From: Oscillospiraceae bacterium
GTDB taxonomy: Bacteria; Bacillota; Clostridia; Oscillospirales; Ruminococcaceae
NCBI GenBank assembly: GCA_009782665.1
Contig: WRIP01000001.1
Location: 1 to 32,459 of the forward strand
Direction: 5' to 3'
Length of the DNA: 32,459 bases
Shown: piece by piece, positions 8,716-16,553 of the stretch
Layout of the letters: the number at the start of each line of letters is the position of its first letter
Numbering within the stretch: the first letter of the stretch is position 1
Position numbers and translations under genes: made by a program
The notes under the pieces: model-generated
Seen by the model: the letters and a program-made list of their open reading frames with translations, nothing else
What the model was told of the DNA's origin: nothing
Databases searched by the model: none

Positions 8716-9399
8716 CTATATTGTTTCGTCTGAGTCTTCGGTAAACTGTGTGTCCTTGGCATAACGATACCGTGCGCGTTTAATTAAACTGACTAAAAAC
8801 TGAAAAACTGCACAGAAAGCTGCAGCTATTATTAACCCTCCGACAGCGGTGGTAAATATCGGGAAAGGTGCCGGTGAGATAATCGGGCTACCCCACAAAC
8901 TACCGTGACCGAGTAACTCACGCAGAGCACCCACAAGGAATACCGACATAGCAAATCCCACCGAAGATAGTATGCCACTCAGCAGACAGCTCCAACCCTT
9001 TTCTCTTTGTGGTATCTCTGCCGGTGAGGTTATGATTGAATCCACTACCAATATGGGCAGATAGATACCCATCGCTGCAACACTCATGCCAAACAGATTG
9101 GTGATTACCGATAACCCGGGTATATATATGAGGGCTGCAACTACCGAATACACCATTATTCTGAGTTTCTGCGGGATGGTACCTATCAGTATATTACCGA
9201 TGAATCGGGTAGGTATAAGTAGGATAGGTATCATAATCGACAGGATGGTCGCATTACGCAGGGTAGTCGCTGCTCCGATAACCGGAGTAAGCGCAAGCCC
9301 TTCGATGAACACCGGATTATTTACTAAAATCCGATCGTTTTTCAATCGTTCCTCGGTGCTGCGTATCAATGACTGATTTGATTTAGGGTTTCTTCTCAT
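8716..9399 (-). CDS. RnfE/NqrD-family membrane protein lacking the cluster cysteines
   Basis: Membrane protein of 227 residues homologous to RnfE/NqrD. The best-kept signature is FLVGALRELLGHGSLWG, equivalent to FVLGSLREIIGNGTLF in RnfE, together with NNPVFIEGLALTP (family form NN..LVQLLGLCP) and LPILVVDSIITSPAE (family form IPLIVTNCIVVGRAE). Both cluster cysteines are replaced, by Thr and Ser respectively. The N-terminal 35 residues are basic and cytoplasmic. The start overlaps the RnfD-like stop as ATGA (9396-9399), indicating translational coupling. The complementary loss in the neighbouring A-like protein means the [2Fe-2S] site is absent from the pair. Confidence 0.87.
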   Translation of the reverse strand: MRRNPKSNQSLIRSTEERLKNDRILVNNPVFIEGLALTPVIGAATTLRNATILSIMIPILLIPTRFIGNILIGTIPQKLRIMVYSVVAALIYIPGLSVITNLFGMSVAAMGIYLPILVVDSIITSPAEIPQREKGWSCLLSGILSSVGFAMSVFLVGALRELLGHGSLWGSPIISPAPFPIFTTAVGGLIIAAAFCAVFQFLVSLIKRARYRYAKDTQFTEDSDETI

Positions 9400-10334
9400 C
9401 GGGTACCCCCGGTTTTAGGCGGAAACTTTCGGTCGAGATATGGGGAAATCGGGTTGATTACTACTACAGCAAACACTACACCCATCTGATATATTCCGTA
9501 ACGTCCGAATAACATAGCTGTCAATCCTAACAGCACACCATAGATGAGCTTGGCTTTCGGATTAACTGGAGAGGTGACAGGTTCTGCGGCTATATATACC
9601 GCTCCGAAAATAAGAGTGTCAGATAAAACTTCGTAGAGCACCGAATAGAGTCTGCTGATCTCTAACCTCGGGAAACAGAACGCAAATACGACAATCGCTA
9701 GCAGGTACATGAACGGGGTATGCCAAGTGGTTACCTTACAGGCAATCAAAAAAACGAGTATAGCCAGTATTACAAGGCTATATGAAGCACCTATTGGACC
9801 GGGATGGTTACCCAGCAAAAAATCTACCTTATCAATGTTGCCGGGTATACCACCAGCTTTTATGGTTTGTGAAGCCGATTCGAATAGTTGAATCGATTCA
9901 TCGAACTTTAGCCCGATATTGGTGAAGGGTTGAGGATAGCGGAATATCTCGGTAGGCCAACAGATAGCCGAAGCCATAAACCCGAAGGCAGAAGGATGCA
10001 GGATACATCCGGTATAGTCTCCGAATGCATGTTTGATAAACACCGTTAGTATACTTCCACAGAGTACAATTGAGTATCTGACCGTAGCCGGTAGTAACAG
10101 CACAAAGATTACCGTAAACATAATGCTGCTCATATCCTGTCCGTTATAGCTACGTTTTCTCATTAGTGCTACCAAGAGGTCGCTGAGAACCGCTATAACT
10201 ACGGCAATGAGCAACAAAATAAGCGGCCGAATACCATAGAGATAAACCGTTATTCCGATGAGTGGAACAACCGAAAACAGAAAGGCAGAAAACCGTTTAT
10301 ATATGAAAGGTGTCGATTGTTTTTTCGATGGCAT
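9396..10334 (-). CDS. RnfD/NqrB-family membrane protein with degenerate flavin site
   Basis: Polytopic membrane protein of 312 residues related to RnfD/NqrB, the core ion-pumping subunit of Rnf and Na+-NQR complexes. Recognisable family segments are HPSAFGF (usually NPAAFA), DFLLGNHPGPIGASYSLVIL (usually FLGxxPGSIGETS) and the C-terminal AAEPVTSPVNPKAKLIYG, a strong RnfD hallmark (DPVTSPxxxxGxxIFG). The stretch where the S-[GA]-A-T motif normally anchors FMN covalently reads ESASQTIKAGG, so the acceptor threonine is not conserved in the expected place. It follows rpe by 17 bases and overlaps the E-like gene by four. No rnfC, rnfG or rnfB is present nearby. Confidence 0.85.
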   Translation of the reverse strand: MPSKKQSTPFIYKRFSAFLFSVVPLIGITVYLYGIRPLILLLIAVVIAVLSDLLVALMRKRSYNGQDMSSIMFTVIFVLLLPATVRYSIVLCGSILTVFIKHAFGDYTGCILHPSAFGFMASAICWPTEIFRYPQPFTNIGLKFDESIQLFESASQTIKAGGIPGNIDKVDFLLGNHPGPIGASYSLVILAILVFLIACKVTTWHTPFMYLLAIVVFAFCFPRLEISRLYSVLYEVLSDTLIFGAVYIAAEPVTSPVNPKAKLIYGVLLGLTAMLFGRYGIYQMGVVFAVVVINPISPYLDRKFPPKTGGTR

Positions 10335-10351
10335 AAACTACCCCAGTAATA

Positions 10352-11008
10352 TCATTGAATAGCGGCATGTCTTAACTTCTCTATTGCCGCCATATAGTTA
10401 TCTGTTTTAAAAATACTGCTGCCTGCCACCAGCATATTGGCACCGTGAGCAATAGCGATTGCTGCTGTCGTCATATTGATCCCACCGTCGACCTCGATAA
10501 GCAGATTCAATCCTCTCTCGGTTGCTTGCTGCTTAATGAAGGTGATGGTCCTGGTCGTCTGAGGTAGAAAGGTTTGACCTCCAAACCCTGGTTCCACCGT
10601 CATTACCAATACCAAATCTATCAGTTCAAGATAGTCAACTATCTCAAGCGGAGAGGTAGATGGCTTAATAGATATCCCCACCATGATACCGCAAGCCCTT
10701 ATCCGCTCAATGGTTTTTATCACATCTGATCTAGACTCTAGATGAAAGGTCAGGATATCCGCTCCGACATCGGCAAACGCATCGATATATTCTATGGGAT
10801 CCGAGATCATCAGATGTACATCGTATTTAGCGGTTATATGGCTTGACAATGATTCGAGTACCGGTATTCCGAAAGATATATTCTTTACGAACTGTCCGTC
10901 CATCACATCAAAGTGAAGAAAGTCGGCACCGGCCTGTATGACCAAGTCCGCCTCTTCACCGAGTCTGCTGCAATCTGCTGCAAGTAATGAAGGTGCAATA
11001 TATATCAT
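10352..11008 (-). CDS. rpe: Ribulose-phosphate 3-epimerase
   Basis: Interconverts D-ribulose 5-phosphate and D-xylulose 5-phosphate in the pentose phosphate pathway; cytosolic TIM-barrel metal enzyme. The 218-residue protein shows the family's motifs: PSLLAADCSRL (Ser and Leu of strand 1), FDVMDGQFVKN (metal-binding Asp), DVHLMI (His), MTVEPGFGGQ phosphate loop and EVDGGI (catalytic Asp). AAGGA precedes the ATG. It leads the cluster rpe-rnfD-rnfE-rnfA with gaps or overlaps under 20 bases, so it is probably co-transcribed with the membrane trio. The link is unusual, and no pathway reason for it is evident from the sequence. Confidence 0.95.
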   Translation of the reverse strand: MIYIAPSLLAADCSRLGEEADLVIQAGADFLHFDVMDGQFVKNISFGIPVLESLSSHITAKYDVHLMISDPIEYIDAFADVGADILTFHLESRSDVIKTIERIRACGIMVGISIKPSTSPLEIVDYLELIDLVLVMTVEPGFGGQTFLPQTTRTITFIKQQATERGLNLLIEVDGGINMTTAAIAIAHGANMLVAGSSIFKTDNYMAAIEKLRHAAIQ

Positions 11009-11030
11009 CTGTCATCCTTACCGATGTTAT

Positions 11031-11055
11031 AAAAATACTGCTCAAGCAGCTATAT
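11031..11055 (-). terminator. Hairpin plus T run in the rpe leader (possible attenuator)
   Basis: Minus strand ATAGCTGCTTGAGCAGTAT folds as a seven-pair stem with one bulged G and a TTGA loop, followed by TTTTAT. It lies downstream of the predicted rpe promoter and upstream of the rpe ribosome binding site, so it would act on the rpe-rnf transcript itself. It is short and could be fortuitous. Confidence 0.35.
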
Positions 11056-11077
11056 CTACTGTGTGAGTAATGTCTAG

Positions 11078-11106
11078 ACTATATCAAAATTGTTGAGCTA
11101 AGGCAA
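11078..11106 (-). promoter_or_regulatory. Predicted promoter of rpe-rnfDEA
   Basis: Minus strand TTGCCT (11101-11106), a 17-base spacer ending TGA, then TATAGT (11078-11083); the TGn gives an extended -10. It lies in the 124-base gap after the HtrA-like gene, so rpe-rnfDEA can be expressed separately from the two-component operon. Confidence 0.5.
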
Positions 11107-11132
11107 TAACGAAACGACTGAGCAAGATACTT

Positions 11133-12302
11133 CTAGTGTAGATATAGTCCAGTATCTTCGATGAGCTCCAGCTCAAATTCGATATATCTGTCCTCTATAG
11201 GACGATATATCTGTACAACCACCGTTTCGGTATACTGCGATAATAGTTGCTCAAATAACTCTACCGAATCGACTGATTCTTCCGATACTGATAGAATAAT
11301 ATCTCCGATCATCAAACTCTCCTCCGGTTGTCGGTTTAATGCAGGTAGATCTGCAACATACAAACCGACAGGCCATTGTTTGGGACGAGAGACAACCTCG
11401 CTTATTGACTCAACGAATAATCCTAATGTATATCGATCGTTGACATATCCGTGTTTGATGATGTCATCAATGATACCTCTGGCATCATCGACCGATAAGG
11501 CATAGAGCATATTCAACGAATCATCGGCAACAGCGCATCTGAACCCAACTATCTGCCCCAGATAGTTGACGATAACCCCTCCACTACATCGATCGGACAC
11601 AACTCTATCGGTTGCGGTGAGTTTCAAATAGGAATACCCGGCTTCAGTCATGATATATCGACCCTCTGAAGCACCTAGTAATCCCTGAGAAATATTCGGG
11701 ATCTCTCGTTGTCCCAACCCGATATACAAGCATCCATCACCCTCCTTCATACCACCACTGCCAAAGGAAGCCGTTCTGAGATTTTGTCCGTCGATTCGAA
11801 GGACACAGAGATCCGTCTTGAGATCATACCCGATAACGGTAGCCATGTATTTCCTACCGTCATAGAGTTCCACCTCTATGATACTCTCATCTCGGATCAC
11901 ATCGACCGAGGTGATGATATATCCCGACTCATCCATCACCACACCAAAACAGGTGACATCAGCTATGGGGAGACCTCCCTGATTGTATGTTTTTACCTTA
12001 ACAGATGCTAGCAGCACGGTGCGTGAGATATCCTGTATCATATGGTCGTTTACCGGTGAATAACTGTATTCATTGTCGACAGGTGCTTCCCTCACCAATA
12101 GCGTTCCTAGCACATAGTCGTCCGGAAGGCTTCTACTGCCGATACCTCGCCCGTCGATGAACTGTTTGAGCAACGAGCCCATCACCACAACCGCACCGGT
12201 CAGCAGCACTAACAACATCAGACCGAATCCTAGTATTGCAAAATTCAGACTTCTGCGACCCATTGTTCCCTCATCGGTTTTTTGATCTTTTATATCGTCC
12301 AT
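11133..12302 (-). CDS. Membrane-anchored HtrA/DegP-like pseudo-protease with PDZ domain
   Basis: Single-pass membrane protein: short acidic cytoplasmic tail, one helix (about residues 20-45), then an outer trypsin-like domain of the S1C family and a C-terminal PDZ-like domain. Numbering from the ATG at 12300-12302 (389 residues), the catalytic Asp is kept (DLKTDLCVL, Asp164) and the Ser is in CSGG (Ser240). The histidine of TNNHVV is replaced, as the motif reads TSVDVI (Asp134), and the GN before the nucleophile has become RC. The triad is therefore broken and proteolysis is unlikely; a peptide-sensing or scaffold role is inferred. Start choice: this ATG lies just after the kinase stop with AAGGA 12 bases upstream. 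A GTG at 12332 inside the kinase gene would add ten residues but lacks a ribosome site. Confidence 0.82.
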   Translation of the reverse strand: MDDIKDQKTDEGTMGRRSLNFAILGFGLMLLVLLTGAVVVMGSLLKQFIDGRGIGSRSLPDDYVLGTLLVREAPVDNEYSYSPVNDHMIQDISRTVLLASVKVKTYNQGGLPIADVTCFGVVMDESGYIITSVDVIRDESIIEVELYDGRKYMATVIGYDLKTDLCVLRIDGQNLRTASFGSGGMKEGDGCLYIGLGQREIPNISQGLLGASEGRYIMTEAGYSYLKLTATDRVVSDRCSGGVIVNYLGQIVGFRCAVADDSLNMLYALSVDDARGIIDDIIKHGYVNDRYTLGLFVESISEVVSRPKQWPVGLYVADLPALNRQPEESLMIGDIILSVSEESVDSVELFEQLLSQYTETVVVQIYRPIEDRYIEFELELIEDTGLYLH

Positions 12303-12303
12303 A

Positions 12304-13836
12304 CTAACGTCTGCTTCCTTTTCTAATTCCACGCGATATTCTTCGCATTAGGCTTACCTTTTGTTGATTTAGTTCCTCTACTGTTCGCTCTTGTGTTTGG
12401 TAGGATTGTGACGTTCCGTTCTTAAAAATCACGGTGAACTTTGTAAGTCCGTCAGGTTCACTTTGTACCGTTATACTGCCGTCCATCTTCTCGACCAACG
12501 TCTTGGTTATATATAGACCTAACCCTGAACCACCGGTATCCAAACTCCTAGAAGAATCTAGTTTATAGAATCGGTCAAAAACCTTCTCCAGCTGATCCTT
12601 CGGTATTCCCGAACCGGTATTGCCGATGACAATTTCGGTGGTATCGGCTTTCTTAAACATTTCCACCGATATCATGCCGCCTTCGTTGGTGTACTTCACC
12701 GCATTATCCAGTAGATTATATATGACCTGATGCAGCATATCTTGATCACATTGTATAAACCTGGCATCGACATCCAACTCCTTGATCTCGATTCGTTTTT
12801 CTGCGATACGTTGTTCCATGTTCCACATAATGTCGAGTACAGTATCCCAAGCATTGTGGTTTGTAATGTTCATCTCCTGCTGTTCGGCTTCTAATCGAGC
12901 CACAATGAGCAGAGAGGAGGTGAGTCGTGCGAGTCGTTTCACCTCTTCCGATATGATGTACAGGTAGTGACTTTGTTCCTTCTGCGGTATCGTTCCATCC
13001 AGTATTGCATCGATATATCCGGCAATGGTAGTCATTGGGGTCCTAAGCTCATGTGACGCTGCCTCAACGAAATTGCGGCGTACATTCTCAAGTTCTGATA
13101 CCGAATATGCCATGTTGTTGAATACCTCTGCTAGCATTCCAATTTCATCACCTGCTACCGGTACTTTAACCCGAACCGAGAAGTCTCCAGCACCGAATTT
13201 ACGGGCAGCTTCCGAGATTTCATTGAGTGGTTTGGTCAGCATTCGGGTAGCGTAAAATACGATGATGAATGATAACCCGAATGCGGATGCGGACGAAAAC
13301 AGAAACATCATAATAATCTGATAGAGGAAATCAAACAGTTCCTCCAGCGATTTCGAGATGAAGAGATATCCGCGTATGGTTCCGTCCATCACAACCGGAC
13401 ACCCGTAGGTATAACTGCTCTCGGTGGTAAACACCTCCATATATCCTACCGAAAAGAATTCTCCTTGATTTAGTATAGTTTCGCGTATGACAGAGGGGAT
13501 GGATAGGCTCAGGTGTGAACACATACCACCCTCACTGCAGACCTCAATTCGACCGTCGATATCACAGAACAGTACCGATACGCCCGTAGTACGGTGTATC
13601 AATTCGAATTCTTTCTCGAGTTCGTTTCGGGTTAGAAATCCTTTGTTCCGATCGTAGTTGCTTACCGTTACCTCTATTCCTTTGGATGCCACATTCATCA
13701 GCTGTCTGCGGTTGTCATCCCGAAAATACTGTGTCGCAAAGAACAGTAATACCACACCCAGCATAAAGATACAGATAAGCATAGTTACTGCATAAATGGA
13801 AAAGTATTTTCTGAACAGACTCTTGGGTTCTCTCAT
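12304..13836 (-). CDS. Sensor histidine kinase (HAMP, HisKA, HATPase)
   Basis: Membrane sensor of a two-component pair, 510 residues. Membrane helix 1 is at about 12-35 and helix 2 at about 172-197, enclosing an outer sensor domain of about 135 residues with several cysteines (101, 106, 146). HAMP follows at about 197-250 (MLTKPLNEISEAARKF). The HisKA box is SHELRTP with phospho-acceptor His262. The HATPase domain has the N box NLLDNAVKYT, then DRFYKLDSSRS and GSGLGLYI. It starts eight bases after the response regulator stop and is followed without a gap by the HtrA-like gene, so the three form one operon. The signal is unknown; an envelope cue is suggested by the HtrA-like partner. Confidence 0.94.
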   Translation of the reverse strand: MREPKSLFRKYFSIYAVTMLICIFMLGVVLLFFATQYFRDDNRRQLMNVASKGIEVTVSNYDRNKGFLTRNELEKEFELIHRTTGVSVLFCDIDGRIEVCSEGGMCSHLSLSIPSVIRETILNQGEFFSVGYMEVFTTESSYTYGCPVVMDGTIRGYLFISKSLEELFDFLYQIIMMFLFSSASAFGLSFIIVFYATRMLTKPLNEISEAARKFGAGDFSVRVKVPVAGDEIGMLAEVFNNMAYSVSELENVRRNFVEAASHELRTPMTTIAGYIDAILDGTIPQKEQSHYLYIISEEVKRLARLTSSLLIVARLEAEQQEMNITNHNAWDTVLDIMWNMEQRIAEKRIEIKELDVDARFIQCDQDMLHQVIYNLLDNAVKYTNEGGMISVEMFKKADTTEIVIGNTGSGIPKDQLEKVFDRFYKLDSSRSLDTGGSGLGLYITKTLVEKMDGSITVQSEPDGLTKFTVIFKNGTSQSYQTQERTVEELNQQKVSLMRRISRGIRKGSRR

Positions 13837-13844
13837 AGTGGTAT

Positions 13845-14519
13845 CTACTTCAGCTCAAACTTATAGCCTACACCCCATACGGTTTTAAGGGACCATTGGT
13901 CAGATACATTCTCAAGTTTCTCCCGTAACCGCTTAATATGCACATCCACCGTTCGACTATCGCCGTAGTACTCAAATCCCCAGACTTCATCCAACAGTTG
14001 ATCACGGGTGTATACCCGGTTGGGATTCTTAGCGAGATGATATAGCAGCTCTAGTTCTCTAGGGGGTGTTTCAATAATGATTCCGTCCACCTTTAGTTCA
14101 TAGTTGGTGATATTAACCGACAGTTTATCATAGTTGACTACCCCGCTGTCTTCGATCACCGAGCGTCTCAACACCGCTCTGACCCTTGCGATGACCTCTT
14201 TCATATTGTACGGCTTAACAATATAGTCATCCGCGCCGAGTTCAAGTCCCATTACCTTGTCGAAAGTTTCGCCTTTAGCCGTTATCATGATTATCGGTAG
14301 ATTACTGCGTTCGCGCATGAGACGGCAGACTTCCCAACCATCCATGTTGGGCATCATAATGTCCAGTAGGACCATGTCCGGTTGTTCGGTTTTGAACAAC
14401 TCAACTGCCTGTAGTCCGTTGAAGGCCATAATGACGGTATATCCTTCCTTCTCCAGATATAGTCGCAACAGTTCACAGATATTCTTTTCATCATCAACCA
14501 CAAGAATTTTTGTATTCAC
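13845..14519 (-). CDS. OmpR/PhoB-family response regulator
   Basis: DNA-binding partner of the adjacent sensor kinase, 224 residues. The receiver domain has the acidic pair Asp9/Asp10, phospho-acceptor Asp53 (LLDIMMP), Thr80 and Lys102 (VKP). The C-terminal winged helix carries the recognition segment SRTVDVHIKRLREKL and the VWGVGYKFE wing. Translation begins at a GTG (14517-14519) with AAGGAGG seven bases upstream, which fixes the start. First gene of regulator-kinase-HtrA-like. Its regulon is not visible, but the operon itself and the downstream rpe-rnf genes are reasonable targets. Confidence 0.95.
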   Translation of the reverse strand: MNTKILVVDDEKNICELLRLYLEKEGYTVIMAFNGLQAVELFKTEQPDMVLLDIMMPNMDGWEVCRLMRERSNLPIIMITAKGETFDKVMGLELGADDYIVKPYNMKEVIARVRAVLRRSVIEDSGVVNYDKLSVNITNYELKVDGIIIETPPRELELLYHLAKNPNRVYTRDQLLDEVWGFEYYGDSRTVDVHIKRLREKLENVSDQWSLKTVWGVGYKFELK

Positions 14520-14630
14520 GTAAAGTCCTCCTTATCGGTTTCTTCAGCTATGTCTTCTATCTGACTCAGTATATATCTAATTCATGTACAAATCGTTAAC
14601 TGACCATAAGCTGTGTTCATAATTCCGAGA

Positions 14631-14659
14631 TTGAACTATACTCTCGTTTCCCTTATTAT
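14631..14659 (+). promoter_or_regulatory. Predicted promoter of ychF
   Basis: TTGAAC (14631-14636), exactly 17 bases, TATTAT (14654-14659). It lies about 60 bases before the ychF start in the 202-base gap divergent from the response regulator. I could not assign a clear promoter for the regulator in the same gap. Confidence 0.6.
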
Positions 14660-14721
14660 ATAGTAACGGGCATAACAATAGTAGAATCATATACCATTTA
14701 TGATAGAGGGAAGGATAAAAG

Positions 14722-15807
14722 ATGAAGATAGGTATTGTGGGATTGCCTAATACCGGAAAAACTACACTGTTTAATGCGTTGACCGGCTCGGGTGCGATCG
14801 CGGCAGACTATCCCTACAGCACCATCGAACCCAATATTGCGACGGTAGATGTACCCGATCCCAGGTTAGATTTTCTGGCTCAACTCTACTCTCCCAAGAA
14901 AATCACCCCTGCGACTATAGAGTTCGTGGATATTGCAGGATTACCTAGAGGTGCCTCCAAGGGGGAGGGTTTAGGCAATCGATTTCTTTCATATATTCGG
15001 GAAGTTGATGCGGTGTTACATGTCGTCAGGTGTTTTGAGAATACCGAGCAGATACCCTGTGATCCGCTAGGAGACATAGAGATTGTCGAGATGGAGCTAA
15101 TTTTAGCAGATATTGAGATTGTAGAGCGACGATATCTCAAGCAGGAAAAGGTTTCCAAGACCGACCGTTCTCTCATACCGGAGGTGAATTTCCTAGCACG
15201 ACTGCTTCAGCTTCTAGCGGACGGCAAAACCGCAAGAGAGCTTACTGTCGTTTCCGAGATGGAAGCAGCTATTCTCAAAGAGATGCCACTGTTATCGACA
15301 AAGCCCATCATATATGTGGCTAACATATCGGATGATATCTACTGGAACGGTGAACCAGGTGAAGGTGTGTATGTTAAGCAGATTGAAAGGTATGCCGCTT
15401 CACAAAAAGCTGAGGTCATCGAGATCTCTGCGTTGGTTGAACAGGAATTCGTTCAGCTCGGTGAAACCGAACGAGAAGAATTCCTCAAAGAAATCGGACG
15501 TCAAAGAGGTCTGGACCGACTCATACGACAGAGCTATGGGTTGCTCAAACTCATCTCCTTTCTCACTGCAGGCAGTCCCGAAGTGCGTGCCTGGACCATA
15601 ACCGAAGGGACTAAAGCCAGAGAAGCTGCCGGAAAGATACATTCGGATCTCGCCAGAGGATTCATACGTGCCGAGATAGTGGCGTTCGAGCATCTCAAAG
15701 AATGCGGGAATATGGCAGCAGCCAAAGAAAAGGGGCTGGTTCGCATCGAGGGTAGAGATTATATCATGAAAGACGGCGATGTCACACTGATTAGATTTAA
15801 TGTCTAA
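14722..15807 (+). CDS. ychF: Redox-regulated ATPase YchF (Obg family)
   Basis: Universal Obg-related P-loop protein that hydrolyses ATP in preference to GTP, associates with ribosomes and affects translation and oxidative-stress responses. 361 residues, near the usual 363-366. G1 is GLPNTGKTT (more often GLPNVGKST), followed by the NALTG element. The switch II region is DIAGLPRGASKGEGLGNRFL, and the family's altered G4 reads YVANISD. A coiled-coil arm follows, and the C-terminal TGS domain includes TAGSPEVRAWTI and the terminal GRDYIMKDGDVTLIRFNV. Start supported by AAGGA. The MTA/SAH nucleosidase gene begins 17 bases later and is probably co-transcribed. Confidence 0.96.
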   Translation: MKIGIVGLPNTGKTTLFNALTGSGAIAADYPYSTIEPNIATVDVPDPRLDFLAQLYSPKKITPATIEFVDIAGLPRGASKGEGLGNRFLSYIREVDAVLHVVRCFENTEQIPCDPLGDIEIVEMELILADIEIVERRYLKQEKVSKTDRSLIPEVNFLARLLQLLADGKTARELTVVSEMEAAILKEMPLLSTKPIIYVANISDDIYWNGEPGEGVYVKQIERYAASQKAEVIEISALVEQEFVQLGETEREEFLKEIGRQRGLDRLIRQSYGLLKLISFLTAGSPEVRAWTITEGTKAREAAGKIHSDLARGFIRAEIVAFEHLKECGNMAAAKEKGLVRIEGRDYIMKDGDVTLIRFNV

Positions 15808-15824
15808 CCAAGAAAGGTAGATAG

Positions 15825-16502
15825 ATGAGAATAGGGATTATATGTGCATTGGAAGAGGAGATATCATTGCTTCGTGACTTCTTTGTATACGAGGACATGC
15901 ATCACTGCGGAAGTATTGAGGTAACCGAGAGCTCAATGTTCGACAATCGACTGTTTCTGACGGTGAGCGGTGTAGGAAAAGCCTGCGCGGCCGCAGCCGC
16001 TCAGGCTCTCATCTCGGAGTTAAAGTGCGATATTATTCTAAACACGGGTTTAGCCGGTAGCTGTAGCTATTCGCTGGTACCCGGAAGCGTGATACTAGTA
16101 TCCTCAAGCTGCTATCACGATTTTCATGCTGCCGGGTTCTCTGGTCTAGATAACAATACGGTTTTCTATTCTGACAACCGTTTAAATGCCAAAGCCAAAG
16201 AGGTGTTTAAATCTGAACGTTTTGATTATGTTACCGGCAAGGTGGCAACCGGTGATATGTTTGTGTCTTCCGGCTCGCAAAAAGATGATATTAAGAATCG
16301 AACCGATTGTCTATGTGTAGATATGGAGCTGGCTGCTATTGCTCACATTGCATATCTAAACAATGTACCCTATCTCTCGTTGAAGATAATCTCGGACAAT
16401 GCCGATGAAACAGCACTCTCGGATTTTGTCTTTAATCTTGAACGATATGCAGCCTACTGCTCTCATTTCATATATACCCTGATAAAGGACATATCCTATT
16501 GA
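15825..16502 (+). CDS. mtnN: 5'-methylthioadenosine/S-adenosylhomocysteine nucleosidase
   Basis: Cleaves adenine from methylthioadenosine and S-adenosylhomocysteine, for methionine salvage and removal of the methylation by-product. The 225-residue PNP-fold protein has the family's N-terminus (IGIICALEEE, Glu12 region), the SGVGKACAAAAAQ ribose/phosphate loop, NTGLAGS, the substrate-binding VDMELAAIAH (family VEMEGAA) and catalytic Asp191 in SDNAD. The exchange of EGAA for ELAA is unusual and slightly lowers certainty about substrate preference. AAAGG precedes the ATG, 17 bases after ychF. No clear terminator was seen in the 51 bases before the convergent lactonase gene. Confidence 0.88.
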   Translation: MRIGIICALEEEISLLRDFFVYEDMHHCGSIEVTESSMFDNRLFLTVSGVGKACAAAAAQALISELKCDIILNTGLAGSCSYSLVPGSVILVSSSCYHDFHAAGFSGLDNNTVFYSDNRLNAKAKEVFKSERFDYVTGKVATGDMFVSSGSQKDDIKNRTDCLCVDMELAAIAHIAYLNNVPYLSLKIISDNADETALSDFVFNLERYAAYCSHFIYTLIKDISY

Positions 16503-16553
16503 TCGAGATAGAAACCTAGATTGCGATTTTATCTTGCGGTAATAGGGATTGGA

